33,510 nt of DNA, taken from the NCBI GenBank assembly GCA_025361425.1, contig JANYAH010000362.1:1-33510 (forward strand). The letters are read 5' to 3'. The notes beneath the pieces were generated by a model that was given only the letters and a program-made list of their open reading frames with translations, did no database searches and was not told the origin of the DNA. A program made the translations under genes and the position numbers. The DNA comes from Candidatus Solibacter sp. GTDB lineage: Bacteria > Acidobacteriota > Terriglobia > Bryobacterales > Bryobacteraceae. Below, piece by piece: positions 7,026 through 15,774 of the stretch. How positions within the stretch are numbered: the stretch's first letter is position 1; the number at the start of each line of letters is the position of its first letter.

Positions 7026-8459
7026 CTAGCGCCCAATTTGAGTGGTCCTGCCGGGGGCCACGGGTTGTGTGCCCTGGTTCATGCGGTCGGCTGGGGTTCC
7101 GCCGGGTCCGGTGACGTTGGGGTTGGGGATCAGCTTCTGCTTTTGCGCGTCGTAAATGAATTCCCACTCCTGGTACAGGGTGCGATCATTGTAGACCTTG
7201 ACTCCCTCGCCTTCGGCAGTGCTGGCTACGCCGGCGATGCCGCCGCCGATGGTCAGGCCTCCGGGATTGCTTTGCGGCATGCCTCCCGGGCGGGCACTGC
7301 CCAGTATGCCGCGAATCATGTCGGCTGCCGCGTTACCCGTGCCCGGCGCCATGCCAGGCTGGGGAAAGCCGGGGGGAATGCCGTTCGACCCTGGCGCGGT
7401 CGGATACGGGTAGACTCCGGGCGCTTGTGAATTGATCGGCGGTCCCGGTTGGCCGGGGAGGGGTTGGCCGGGATAAGTGGGTTGGCCGGTGTAGCCGGGC
7501 TGGCCGGGCTGGCCGGGATAGCCAGGCTGGGATCCGGTGACCGACCCGCCACCTACGAATGAACCACCGCCGCCCACGAAGGAACTGCCCGGGTTCAAGG
7601 TGGCGCCGGGTATTGTCAGGGTGCGGCCACTGGGCATGCCGGGAATACCAGGAATCCCTTGTTGGCCAAGCATTCCCTGCTGAGGAGGAAACCCCTGCTG
7701 AGGAGGAATCCCTTGCTGAGGAGGGAACCCCTGCTGTCCTGGAAACCCCTGCTGTCCCGCGATAGTCACGCCGGCTGGATAGGCGGGCTGCCCGGGTTGT
7801 CCGGTGGGGTAGCTGGTGCCGGGAAGCGGCGGCGGTCCGTTGTCCGGTCCCTGGCCGGGAAGAGGAGGCACTGTGGAACTCTGCCCGCCCGACAGGTTGG
7901 CGCCGGGGAGTGCGTCGCCCGGCATGGTCCCGTTGGCGCCTTCGGTAGTCCGCCGGCGGTCCCGCGCGTTGGCGGCGCCACCACCCGGGGTGGCGTTCTG
8001 CGAACTGCCTAGTCCGGCCAATTCACCGACGAATCCGTTGGGCGCCTTGGGCTCTTCCTTGCCGCCCGGGCCATTGGGTTTGGTCAGCTTGGAATCCGTC
8101 AGCATGCCGTTCTGGATATGGATGAGGCGCCACTCGTCTTTTCCCGTCATGGGGTCCACGTAGCGGTGGCGCAGGAAGCGCTGATTCTGGAAGCTCTCCA
8201 AGTCCTTGATATCGCTGGGGTATCGTTTGGCCTTGGCGACAAAAAGCTGAATGGCCCGTTTGTACTGCTCGCCGCGGTCGATCAGCGTCTGTTCCTTATC
8301 GCGCTGCGACTGCATGGCAACCCGCGGAAGCTCCATATACAAGGTGATGGCCACCACGCTGGCCATGAGAAAGACCAGCAAGAGAGCAAAACCTTGCTGG
8401 TTCTTGCGACGGTGAGGTCCAAGATGACATGCCAGGAGGCCTGTCTTACGCAGTGCCAC
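7026..8459 (-). CDS. Type II secretion/type IV pilus pseudopilin split by a collagen-like insertion
   Basis: The 477-aa protein starts with a basic leader and a prepilin site G23|F24, followed by a hydrophobic helix (24-42). Position +5 is Leu, not the Glu of major pilins, as in GspK-type minor pseudopilins. Residues 50-120 (SQRDKEQTLIDRGEQYKRAI, RFLRHRYVDPMTGKDEW) and 405-437 (GGIAGVAS, YQEWEFIYD) match the two ends of the small PulG-like pseudopilins of secretion operons. Between them, residues about 127-403 are Pro/Gly/Gln-rich and include QQGFPP-type repeats. The start is GTG, overlapping the preceding gene by 14 bases, and no better start follows. It is the last gene of the pil operon. 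The insert may project from the pilus tip or be a spacer; its function is unknown. Confidence 0.8.
   Translation of the reverse strand: MALRKTGLLACHLGPHRRKNQQGFALLLVFLMASVVAITLYMELPRVAMQSQRDKEQTLIDRGEQYKRAIQLFVAKAKRYPSDIKDLESFQNQRFLRHRYVDPMTGKDEWRLIHIQNGMLTDSKLTKPNGPGGKEEPKAPNGFVGELAGLGSSQNATPGGGAANARDRRRTTEGANGTMPGDALPGANLSGGQSSTVPPLPGQGPDNGPPPLPGTSYPTGQPGQPAYPAGVTIAGQQGFPGQQGFPPQQGIPPQQGFPPQQGMLGQQGIPGIPGMPSGRTLTIPGATLNPGSSFVGGGGSFVGGGSVTGSQPGYPGQPGQPGYTGQPTYPGQPLPGQPGPPINSQAPGVYPYPTAPGSNGIPPGFPQPGMAPGTGNAAADMIRGILGSARPGGMPQSNPGGLTIGGGIAGVASTAEGEGVKVYNDRTLYQEWEFIYDAQKQKLIPNPNVTGPGGTPADRMNQGTQPVAPGRTTQIGR
7657..7764. repeat. 18-bp coding tandem repeat (six units)
   Basis: Six units of 18 bp run from 7657 to 7764. 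The three central units share CCCTGCTGAGGAGGAAAC with few changes, and the outer units are more diverged. Translated on the minus strand they give six-residue QQGFPP-like repeats of the pseudopilin insert. An array this homogeneous could change in copy number by slippage. Confidence 0.75.
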
Positions 8460-9207
8460 CGGCGTCCTCCGAGATCTTGAGAGTTTGTTCGCGTTTCACG
8501 TCGGTGTCTTCAATCACCACCGACTCGGCATTGATGCGCACGATTTTGTAACGCTTTTTCACGGTCATGCCCTCGGTGGCGAGAATGATCTCTTCGCCAT
8601 CCAGGAAAAAAGCGGTCTTCTTGCCATCTATGCGCTTGGCGGCGAGACCATAATACTTCATCGTGATGGGCGGGGGAGGCGGGACCACCGGCGGACCCGG
8701 CGGTGGCGGCGGAGGGGGTGCTGCCGGGGGGCCCATTCTCTCCTTCACCTTGGGCACGATTTTGGGTTCGTTGCCGGCTAGGCCTGCCACCAGCTCCGCC
8801 TTGCCGAACTGAAATAGATTGCGTTGGCCGCCATCGAGCTTCACGCCTTGCACCTTGGCCAGCAGATCGAGGCGCAGGGTGGGATCGACGGTCCCGGGGT
8901 CGATCTGATCTTCCTTGCGTTTGGAGCGCAGCGAGGGGTGAAACTCGTCGCCCCGCGAGCGGCTGGCGGCTCCCAGTTGACGCGGCGGCGTTGTGGGCTG
9001 GGAGGCGGGCAGCGGCGCCAGTACGGCAGCGGGCGCGCCCCCGCTGGCCTCATCGGCACGAGTGCGTTCGGTGACGGTGGCTCGCGACGGCGCCACGGGC
9101 GCGGTGGAGGAATCCGACAGAAGGTTGGTGTAGACAAAGTAGGCCGCCACTACACCGAGCACGGCGAGCGCCCAAACCGATTTCTTATTCTCGGAACCCA
9201 GCTTCAT
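8446..9207 (-). CDS. PilP/GspC-like pilus assembly protein
   Basis: The 253-aa protein has a short cytoplasmic N-terminus, one membrane helix (about 11-30), a long low-complexity periplasmic linker with a polyproline run (about 160-180), and a compact beta domain at 181-246 (YYGLAAKRIDGKKTAFFLDGEE, then YKIVRINAESVVIED). That domain pattern fits PilP/GspC homology-region proteins that link the inner-membrane complex to the secretin. True PilP is usually a lipoprotein, and no lipobox is seen, so this is closer in topology to GspC. The ATG at 9207 overlaps the PilO stop as ATGA; the longer upstream frame is a shadow of pilO. The order after PilO supports the call. Confidence 0.7.
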   Translation of the reverse strand: MKLGSENKKSVWALAVLGVVAAYFVYTNLLSDSSTAPVAPSRATVTERTRADEASGGAPAAVLAPLPASQPTTPPRQLGAASRSRGDEFHPSLRSKRKEDQIDPGTVDPTLRLDLLAKVQGVKLDGGQRNLFQFGKAELVAGLAGNEPKIVPKVKERMGPPAAPPPPPPPGPPVVPPPPPITMKYYGLAAKRIDGKKTAFFLDGEEIILATEGMTVKKRYKIVRINAESVVIEDTDVKREQTLKISEDAGGTA

Positions 9208-9899
9208 AGTCCGGCTCCCGGCGCCGCGCTTGCGGGAGGCGCGGCGGTGGCCGGAGCCGCGGCGTTTGCCGGAGCCGGCGCGGCAACTTCCCTTTCTGGC
9301 GACCCACCTAATCCCTGTTCCTTCACGAAGGTGTCCACCTTCACCGTGACGTTGAGAATCTGCCCGGTCTGCTGGGGGGCGGCCACCATGCTTTCGATGA
9401 TCAGGAAACGCGGCGACTTGTCCACCAGGTTGACGAACTTGGAGAGCGCGGCGTAGGTTCCCTGGCATCCGGCATTGATGGTCATCATGGCGAGGGTGTC
9501 GGAGCCTTCAATCGCTTCCGGGGTCCAGGTGGTGGGCTGATAGGTGATGCCGGCATCCTTGGCGATCTGCACCAGTTCGCCCTGAATGGTGGAGGTCACA
9601 ATGCGGCGCTCCGTGAAGAACTTCGCCAGGAACTGATCGCCCTGGCTGCGCGCGGTCTCGACCTTTTCCACCAACTTCCGGTTCTTCGAGACCTGCGCCT
9701 GCAACTGGGCGAGTTGCTGTTGGAGGACGTTGCGGTCGCGGCGCAGATCCTCCGCGCCGCCGCCAAACGGCTTAAGGGCGACGACGGCGGCCACCAAATT
9801 GGCGACCAGGAGAACACCCAGAACCGCGCGCATGGCGACGCGGGGATCCTTCCACTTGAGTCCGGAGAGGCTTCCGGAGAGGTTAAAGTTTCTGGGCAT
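9204..9899 (-). CDS. pilO: PilO-like type IV pilus inner-membrane protein
   Basis: The 231-aa protein has one N-terminal membrane helix (about 22-43) and a coiled coil (about 50-85, LRRDRNVLQQQLAQLQAQVSK). A ferredoxin-like periplasmic domain follows (TWTPEAIEGSDTLAMMTINAGCQGTYAALSKFVNLVDKSPRFLIIESM), then an Ala/Pro-rich tail. PilO pairs with PilN in the inner-membrane alignment complex. It overlaps pilN upstream by 17 bases and the pilP-like gene downstream by 4 bases. Confidence 0.8.
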   Translation of the reverse strand: MPRNFNLSGSLSGLKWKDPRVAMRAVLGVLLVANLVAAVVALKPFGGGAEDLRRDRNVLQQQLAQLQAQVSKNRKLVEKVETARSQGDQFLAKFFTERRIVTSTIQGELVQIAKDAGITYQPTTWTPEAIEGSDTLAMMTINAGCQGTYAALSKFVNLVDKSPRFLIIESMVAAPQQTGQILNVTVKVDTFVKEQGLGGSPEREVAAPAPANAAAPATAAPPASAAPGAGL

Positions 9900-10449
9900 A
9901 ATTGACGGTAAAGCGGTAGCGGTACAACGGCTCGGCCTGGGAAGGCGGCTGATAAATGTTCTGGGTGACGCCGCCGAACAAGTCCGAACCCTCCAGCGCT
10001 TTATAAAACACGATCACCGGCTCGGGACCCTCCGCGCCTACCTGCAAACTCAAGATCACCTGATTGCGTCCGGTGACGTAGGGTTGGATATTGAGCACCT
10101 TGACGTTGGCCGGCATGGTTCTTTCAAGGTCGGCGAGAATGCGCGTCCAACTGATGCCTTTGCGGCTCAGCAGGGTATTGAGGAAGACGCTGAGTTCCAA
10201 CACCTGGGCGTTCTCGGGCTTGCGGATTACGGACTCGAAATCGGCCTGCTGTCTGCCCGCCGCGGCGATCTGGGTGCGCAGTTGCGTGACCTCCTTGCGC
10301 ACATCGGCCAACTGCGCGCTATCGGCGTTGGCGAGGGTCACGAGCGCGGTGAGCGAAGCCACCAGCAGGGCGCCGGCCGCAAGCGAGGCCACGAACATGG
10401 CGCGATCGCGGCGGAAGGGTTGGCTGGCGAGATTGATGGGAATCTTCAT
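9883..10449 (-). CDS. pilN: PilN-like type IV pilus inner-membrane protein
   Basis: The 188-aa protein begins with MKIPINLASQPF, the short cytoplasmic PilN motif that binds PilM, followed by one membrane helix (about 18-40). A coiled coil comes next (QLADVRKEVTQLRTQI), then a ferredoxin-like periplasmic domain (ISWTRILADLERTMPANVKVLNIQPYV). The ATG at 10449 places the INL motif at the N-terminus; the longer frame overlaps pilM as a shadow. It lies 13 bases after pilM and overlaps pilO. Confidence 0.82.
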   Translation of the reverse strand: MKIPINLASQPFRRDRAMFVASLAAGALLVASLTALVTLANADSAQLADVRKEVTQLRTQIAAAGRQQADFESVIRKPENAQVLELSVFLNTLLSRKGISWTRILADLERTMPANVKVLNIQPYVTGRNQVILSLQVGAEGPEPVIVFYKALEGSDLFGGVTQNIYQPPSQAEPLYRYRFTVNYAQKL

Positions 10450-10462
10450 TTCAGTTTTGACT

Positions 10463-11350
10463 TCAATTGTTCCTGGCGATGGACCGCAAATACCCCAACA
10501 ATCCGGCGTTATTCTCCCCCGGGGTGCCCAGCGGCGACCGCAGTGGCTCCACTTCCACACCCAACTCTCCGGCGAACCGGCTCTCCGCCTCCGCGGTGGA
10601 GGCGCCAAATCCGCAGAGCAGTAACTTTTCGGCGCGGCGCCCCAGGTTGTCTTCGATGTAGACGAAAGTGGGCACCAGCACGGCGGCGATATCCTCCAGA
10701 CCCGGGGAAGGCAATTCCAGGCAGCGCACCAGTTTCAGCTGGATCTTGTCGCGCACCACCACGGTGAGCACGCGTCCGGTTAGCTTGGCCAGAACGCTGA
10801 GTCCGGCCTCTGGCGCCAGTTCCAGGGCGGCGAGGCAAGAGGTTGTGACCATGCCGGGATTCATTCCGGCGGTGCGGAACGGCGATTCATAGCGCGACAC
10901 AATCTCCAGGGGGGCCATGACCACGACGACATCGGTCTTGCCCTTGGCGCCGTTCTGCGCCCAGTAGCTCATGGCGGCCGATTCCACGTCGAAGGGTACG
11001 CTGCGCTTGAGACGGAAGCGGATGAGCGAGGCCTGCTCCTTGGGGTCTTTGGGGAACGAGTCGAAATCCAGGACGGAAATGCGCGCGCTGAAATCAGGCA
11101 GAATGAGGGTGATATCCCGGCGTTTGCGGGCCGCCTGCGTGCCCGCCAGGCTGCGCACGGCCATCACGAACTCGTCGGGATCGAGGACATTTTCCTTCAG
11201 CGGCGAAACGCAGAGCGTACCGGGTTTCAGGGGCAGGAAATCCAACTCCGCTCGGGCGCCAATGCGGGCCGCGGCGATACCGGCTTCGGAGATCTCGAAG
11301 GCCATCGCGGGCGGCGCTTCCTGCAATATCGATTTAAGTTTGTCGAACAT
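10463..11350 (-). CDS. pilM: PilM-like actin-fold pilus assembly protein
   Basis: The 295-aa cytoplasmic protein has an actin/FtsA-like layout. An opening strand (AFEISEAGIAAARIG) is followed by ITLILPDFSARISVLDFDSFP and by a helix with FRLKRSVPFDVESAAMSYW, a hallmark of PilM/GspL cytoplasmic domains. The second half has VLTVVVRDKIQLKLVRCLEL and ends with EKLLLCGFG. It is shorter than typical PilM (about 350 aa), so part of a subdomain may be reduced. PilM links the ATPase to PilN. Its ATG overlaps the pilB stop by one base (TAATG), implying translational coupling. Confidence 0.78.
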   Translation of the reverse strand: MFDKLKSILQEAPPAMAFEISEAGIAAARIGARAELDFLPLKPGTLCVSPLKENVLDPDEFVMAVRSLAGTQAARKRRDITLILPDFSARISVLDFDSFPKDPKEQASLIRFRLKRSVPFDVESAAMSYWAQNGAKGKTDVVVVMAPLEIVSRYESPFRTAGMNPGMVTTSCLAALELAPEAGLSVLAKLTGRVLTVVVRDKIQLKLVRCLELPSPGLEDIAAVLVPTFVYIEDNLGRRAEKLLLCGFGASTAEAESRFAGELGVEVEPLRSPLGTPGENNAGLLGYLRSIARNN

Positions 11351-12984
11351 TACCCCTCAATAAACGTGACCTTGTTGATTTCCCGCAAGGTGGTGATTCC
11401 CCGGCGCATTTTTTCCACCGCCGAATCGCGCAGGAAAGTCATGCCGTCTTCCTTGGCGGCGCGCTTGATCTCCGAGGTGGGGCGGCGGTTCAAAATCATT
11501 TCGCGAATACCGTCCGTCAGGTCCAGCAGTTCATGAATCGCGGAACGGCCGCGGAAGCCCGTGCCGCCGCACTCGAAGCAGCCGGTACCTTCCATCATCG
11601 GCACATCGCGCCATTCATCTGGGTTGAGGCCGCTTTCGACCAGCAGCGAATCGGGATACTTGACTTCGCGCTTGCAGTGCTCGCAGATCTGGCGTACCAG
11701 GCGCTGGGCGAGGATGCAGTTGAGCGCGGACACAAAATTGTAGGGCTCCACGCCCATGTTGAGGAAGCGCCCGAGCACGTCCAGCACGTTGTTGGCGTGG
11801 ACTGTGGTAAACACGAGGTGGCCCGTGAGGGCGGAGTTGATGGCGATCTGCGCGGTTTCCTGATCGCGGATTTCGCCCACCATGATCTTGTCGGGATCGT
11901 GACGCAGAATAGAGCGTAAGCCGCGCGCAAAGGTAAGGCCCTTCTTCTCATTCACCGGAATCTGGGTAATGCCCTTGATCTGGTACTCCACCGGGTCTTC
12001 GATGGTGATGATCTTGTCTTCGTCGTTCTTGATCTCGCTGAGAGCGGCGTACAGCGTGGTGGTTTTGCCGGACCCGGTAGGCCCGGTGACCAGCACCATG
12101 CCATACGGCTCCATGATGTAGCGGCGGAACTTGACCAGGTCGTTTTCCGTGAAGCCCACGACGTCGAGCGAGAGTTTCTGGAACTTCTCGCTCATGGATT
12201 CTTTGTCGAGCACGCGCAACACGGCGTCCTCCCCGTGGATGGTGGGCATGATGGAGACGCGGAAATCGATCAGGCGGTTCTTGTAGCGCACGCGGAAGCG
12301 CCCGTCCTGAGGGACGCGCTTCTCGGCGATATCGAGTTCGCTCATGACCTTGATGCGCGAGATGATGGTGCTCTGCCAGTCCTTGGAGATGGGCGGCATG
12401 GCATAATGCAAAACGCCATCGATGCGATACTTGATGGCCACTTCCTGGTCTCGCGATTCAATGTGAATATCGCTGGCGCGGCGTTCGAGGGCGTTAAAAA
12501 TCGTGGTATCGACCAGCTTGATGACCGGCGCGATATCGGAATTGGTGGCGGTCAGTTTGTCGATGGAGAGGGTCTCGTCGGAGTCCCCGTCCTCGGCGAT
12601 GACGTCGAGGGCGAACCCCTCGGTGACTTCCTCCAGGACGCGCTGCGATTGCTCGGTCTTCTTCAGCAGTTCGGAAATCTGCGAGAGAGTGGCCACCTTG
12701 ACGCGCAGTTTCTTGTTCAGCAGCAGGGTCAATTCATCGATCAGGTTCAGGTTGCGCGGATCGGAGAGGGCGATATCGAGCGTGCCGTTCTGGGCGTGCA
12801 GCGGCACGAAATTGTAGCGGAACATCAGATCCACCGGGATCGAGCGGAAAAGATCGTGATCGATGCCCGCTTCCCGCAGATCGATATACTCGCAGCGGTA
12901 GCGCGCCGCAATTGCCCGTGCCTGCTCCGCATCTGCCCCGGGTTCCGATAATTTGGTTCTATCCGTCGTCGCCATTCCTTCCAC
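11350..12984 (-). CDS. pilB: PilB/GspE-type assembly ATPase
   Basis: The 544-aa secretion ATPase has an N-terminal GspE-N domain (about 20-110), then the core. Walker A is GPTGSGKT (301-308), the Asp box is IITIEDPVEY (325-334), and Walker B is IMVGEIRD (367-374) followed by a conserved His segment (TGHLVFTTVHANN). The tetracysteine zinc motif is C434-x2-C437 and C469-x2-C472. It powers pseudopilin polymerisation at the inner membrane. GTG at 12984 is used; ATG three codons later is equally possible. It follows pilC by 6 bases and is coupled to pilM. The zinc motif and full N-domain point to an extension ATPase and not a PilT-type retraction ATPase. Confidence 0.92.
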   Translation of the reverse strand: MEGMATTDRTKLSEPGADAEQARAIAARYRCEYIDLREAGIDHDLFRSIPVDLMFRYNFVPLHAQNGTLDIALSDPRNLNLIDELTLLLNKKLRVKVATLSQISELLKKTEQSQRVLEEVTEGFALDVIAEDGDSDETLSIDKLTATNSDIAPVIKLVDTTIFNALERRASDIHIESRDQEVAIKYRIDGVLHYAMPPISKDWQSTIISRIKVMSELDIAEKRVPQDGRFRVRYKNRLIDFRVSIMPTIHGEDAVLRVLDKESMSEKFQKLSLDVVGFTENDLVKFRRYIMEPYGMVLVTGPTGSGKTTTLYAALSEIKNDEDKIITIEDPVEYQIKGITQIPVNEKKGLTFARGLRSILRHDPDKIMVGEIRDQETAQIAINSALTGHLVFTTVHANNVLDVLGRFLNMGVEPYNFVSALNCILAQRLVRQICEHCKREVKYPDSLLVESGLNPDEWRDVPMMEGTGCFECGGTGFRGRSAIHELLDLTDGIREMILNRRPTSEIKRAAKEDGMTFLRDSAVEKMRRGITTLREINKVTFIEG

Positions 12985-12990
12985 TCATCC

Positions 12991-14199
12991 TTATCGAATC
13001 GTGTCCGCCAGGGAGAAGATCGGCAGATACAAGGCGATCAACACAAACGCCACGAAGCCACCCATGACGATCATGATCGCCGGTTCGATCAGCGACAGCG
13101 TGGCCGCCATTTTGGTATTCACATCCTCTTCGAAAAACTCCGCCACGCTGCTGAGCATGGCGGGCAGCGCGCCGGTGGATTCGCCCACCTCGATCATGTC
13201 GATGGCCAGCGGGGGGAAAAGCTTGGATTGCTTCAGCGAACCGGAGAGCGGCTGGCCTTCGCGCACGCTCTTGCCCGCGGCCTCCACGGCGCGCTGCAGC
13301 AGGCGCGTGCCCAGGGAATCGGCGGCCGTTTCCATGGCCTGGACCAGCGGGATGCCGCCCACCAGCAAGGTGCTCAAAATGCGCGCCAGTTGGGCCACCT
13401 GGTATTTTAGCCAGATCTCGCCCACTAGGGGCAGGCGCAACTTTATGCGGTCCAACGTTTCCTGGGCCGAATCGCGCCGCGCCCACCAGCGGAACAGAAA
13501 GATGGAGCCGGCGACCGCCGCCGCAAACAATACGATGTACTTCTGCGCCGCGCTGCCGATGGCGATCAGGTACACGGTCATGATGGGGAGTTTCGCCTGC
13601 ATGCTGCTGTAAAGGTTTGCGAACGTCGGCACCACGTAGGTGACCAGGAAGACCATCAACAGGACCACGAGAACCACCAGCACGCTCGGGTACATCAGCG
13701 AAACCATGATTTTCTTGCGCACCGCCAGGGAAAGTTTCTGGTAGTTCACGTAGCGGTCCATGACTTCGGTCAGGCTGCCGCTCTTCTCTCCGGCCATCAC
13801 CGAGGTGACGTAGATTTTGGGGAAAATGCCCTGCTGGCGGAAGGCCTCGCTCAGCAGTGTGCCGCCGCGTACTTCATCGCGGACCGACTTTATGTAGGGT
13901 CCCAGCTTGGGATCGGTCAACCGCTCGGCCAGCAGGTCCAAGGCTTTGAGGATGGGCAAGCCGGCGCGGATGAGGGTGACAAACTGCTGGTTGAAGATGA
14001 GGAACTTCTCCAGGTTGAGCTTCTTGCGGCCGCCGAGCAATCCGGTTCCGCCGACGCCACCGGAGCGGGGCTTGATGGAATAGATCAGGAAGCCTTGCTG
14101 GGCGTACTTCTCGCGGATTTCCTTCTCGGAGGTCGCGCTGGTTACCTGGTGGTGGATCTGCCCGCGCCCGTCTGCGTACTTGAGCACAAAATCGGCCAT
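12991..14199 (-). CDS. pilC: PilC/GspF inner-membrane platform protein
   Basis: The 402-aa protein has two T2SSF domains (about 68-190 and 270-390). Each contains the family loop: AGEKSGSL at 136-143 and VGESTGALP at 338-346. Membrane helices lie at about 168-190, 218-236 and 373-393. An N-terminal extension (1-60) has the usual Y-x-A-x-D-G-like strand. It forms the platform on which the ATPase acts. It starts 2 bases after the lolA stop and ends 6 bases before pilB. Confidence 0.92.
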   Translation of the reverse strand: MADFVLKYADGRGQIHHQVTSATSEKEIREKYAQQGFLIYSIKPRSGGVGGTGLLGGRKKLNLEKFLIFNQQFVTLIRAGLPILKALDLLAERLTDPKLGPYIKSVRDEVRGGTLLSEAFRQQGIFPKIYVTSVMAGEKSGSLTEVMDRYVNYQKLSLAVRKKIMVSLMYPSVLVVLVVLLMVFLVTYVVPTFANLYSSMQAKLPIMTVYLIAIGSAAQKYIVLFAAAVAGSIFLFRWWARRDSAQETLDRIKLRLPLVGEIWLKYQVAQLARILSTLLVGGIPLVQAMETAADSLGTRLLQRAVEAAGKSVREGQPLSGSLKQSKLFPPLAIDMIEVGESTGALPAMLSSVAEFFEEDVNTKMAATLSLIEPAIMIVMGGFVAFVLIALYLPIFSLADTIR

Positions 14200-14201
14200 T
14201 G

Positions 14202-14834
14202 CTACTGCCCGCCCTCCACCAGTTGTGTCCCTTTAGGCGCCTGAAATTGGAACAACTTACCATCCAATGGGGGGTCCACCTTCTCCTGATCGAGCCGGAA
14301 CTCCAGCACGGAGTGGTCGAAGCCGGTTACCTTCACCACCTTGATGCGCTGGTCCGGGGCGACCAGGAATTCGACGGCGGAATAGGGCAGGTTGTCGGTT
14401 TTGGGCTCCGCGGTAATCCTCATGTCGGGGCCTTCGGGTTTCGCCTGTAGATTGCGGAACTCCTTCTGGAAGTCTAGTCTACCTAGAAGGAAGGCGAGTG
14501 GCGCGCGCATGTCGTCGCTCTCTTTGAGCTTCATTTTTTCGGCGCGGTTTTCCAGCGGGGTGTACAGCCAGAGGTATTTCCCGTCACTGACGAAGAGTTT
14601 GCCTTTCGGTTGATCGTAGTCCCAGCGCATTTTCCCCGGCTTGCGGAGGACCAGCGTGCCGCTTTCTGTCCTCTTAGCCCGGCCGGGCGGCGTATAGTCC
14701 TCATGGAAAAGGACTTGCAGCGTTTTGGTCTTGTTGTAGCGTGCCTCAACGCCCTTCAGAAGCGTATCCAGCGCCGCATCCCCGGCGAAAGCCGACACTG
14801 CGAGTAACCCTATCAGGAGCCGAAAAACTCTCAC
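14202..14834 (-). CDS. lolA: LolA-like outer-membrane lipoprotein carrier protein
   Basis: The 210-aa protein has a signal peptide (residues 1-17, AFA|GD) and the LolA half-barrel pattern. Key segments are LLKGVEARYNKTKTLQVLF, GTLVLRKPGKMRWDYDQPKGKLFVSDGKYLWLYTP and FLLGRLDFQKEF. LolA shuttles lipoproteins from LolCDE across the periplasm. The start is GTG; a nearby ATG at 14836 is in another frame and stops at once. It is the first gene of the pil operon, 2 bases ahead of pilC, a placement that could serve lipoproteins of the machine (a pilotin, for example). No convincing promoter was found in the 79 bases upstream. Confidence 0.82.
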   Translation of the reverse strand: MRVFRLLIGLLAVSAFAGDAALDTLLKGVEARYNKTKTLQVLFHEDYTPPGRAKRTESGTLVLRKPGKMRWDYDQPKGKLFVSDGKYLWLYTPLENRAEKMKLKESDDMRAPLAFLLGRLDFQKEFRNLQAKPEGPDMRITAEPKTDNLPYSAVEFLVAPDQRIKVVKVTGFDHSVLEFRLDQEKVDPPLDGKLFQFQAPKGTQLVEGGQ

Positions 14835-14913
14835 ATTAGCTTAGACGCACGCCACCGTCCAAACGTGTAGGGCGAGATGGGGGGCTCAGCTAACGACCTC
14901 CCGTTCACCAGCG

Positions 14914-15771
14914 CTAATCCTTCGGCGGCCGGCGCTGCGTCGCAGCGGGCTTCTTTTTCGGCTTGGGCTTTGCCACAGGCGCCGCTGCCGCCTTCTTGAC
15001 CAGCTTTTTCTTGGCCGGCTTGCGCTTGGCCGGCCTAGCTTCGGGACTGGCGCTCTGCGCCATGTCGAGGCCGAAAATCTCGGAGAGGTCCTGGCCGGCG
15101 AGACGCTTGCCGGCGGCCGGTGCCTGCTTTGACAGCGGAGCCGCCTTGCCCGCGTTGGCGATCAGTTCCATCTCGTCCACCCCACGCAAGCGGAACAGAA
15201 GCTCGGGTTGGTGATCGAAGCGGGCGCCGATGCCATACAGGACCGCCGCGACGTGCTTGCACATGTCGGCCCAGTCCGGGCAACTGCACGAAAGCTGGAT
15301 CTCCCCCGGTGAGGGGAACAGGCCGTGGTTCTGCCGGCAGATCCGCTCCATGACACCCTTGGACAACCGGCCTTGCAGCAACTCCACCAGCGAATCGATC
15401 GCGCCGCCGCAATCCTGGCAGATGGATTTCCACTGCGCTTTGGTGACTGGCGCCACTGTCAGCGCGACCTTGTAGAGCTCTGACCCGCTGACGTGGGCAT
15501 GGATGGCGCCGGGCGTAATCTGCAGATCGACCACCGACCCGTTGCGCACGTAGGTCCGCCCGCGCGGCAGCCGGTTTTCATAGTCGCTGTACCCCTCCAG
15601 GTTCTCGCACCAGGCCTTGCCCCAGAAGGTCTTGGCGATGGCGCGGCCTTCAATGCTGACGGGTGAGACGGCATGCCCTTGCTTCTTACGCTTCTCCATC
15701 TCGCGCGCAGCCTTGCGGCGCTTCTCCGCCACCGGAACATAGGGCTTCCATCCATAATCGTAAAACGCCAT
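14914..15771 (-). CDS. SWIM zinc-finger protein with histone H1-like basic tail
   Basis: The 285-aa protein carries a SWIM zinc motif, C162-x-C164-x6-C171-x-H173, in LSCSCPDWADMCKHVAAVLYG. The N-terminal half (GRAIAKTFWGKAWCENLEGYSDYENRLPRGR, shown here only as landmarks from about 42 to 72) is the conserved region seen in bacterial SWIM partners of SNF2 helicases. Residues about 245-285 are Lys/Ala/Pro-rich, like histone H1 tails, and should bind nucleic acid non-specifically. It starts 3 bases after the helicase stop, so the two are co-expressed and probably act together on DNA. The exact task is not known for the family. Confidence 0.88.
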   Translation of the reverse strand: MAFYDYGWKPYVPVAEKRRKAAREMEKRKKQGHAVSPVSIEGRAIAKTFWGKAWCENLEGYSDYENRLPRGRTYVRNGSVVDLQITPGAIHAHVSGSELYKVALTVAPVTKAQWKSICQDCGGAIDSLVELLQGRLSKGVMERICRQNHGLFPSPGEIQLSCSCPDWADMCKHVAAVLYGIGARFDHQPELLFRLRGVDEMELIANAGKAAPLSKQAPAAGKRLAGQDLSEIFGLDMAQSASPEARPAKRKPAKKKLVKKAAAAPVAKPKPKKKPAATQRRPPKD

Positions 15772-15774
15772 CGA

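Noticed and set aside
7657-7764. CRISPR-like array
   Set aside because: Units are contiguous 18-bp coding repeats with no spacers and translate to a regular six-residue motif.
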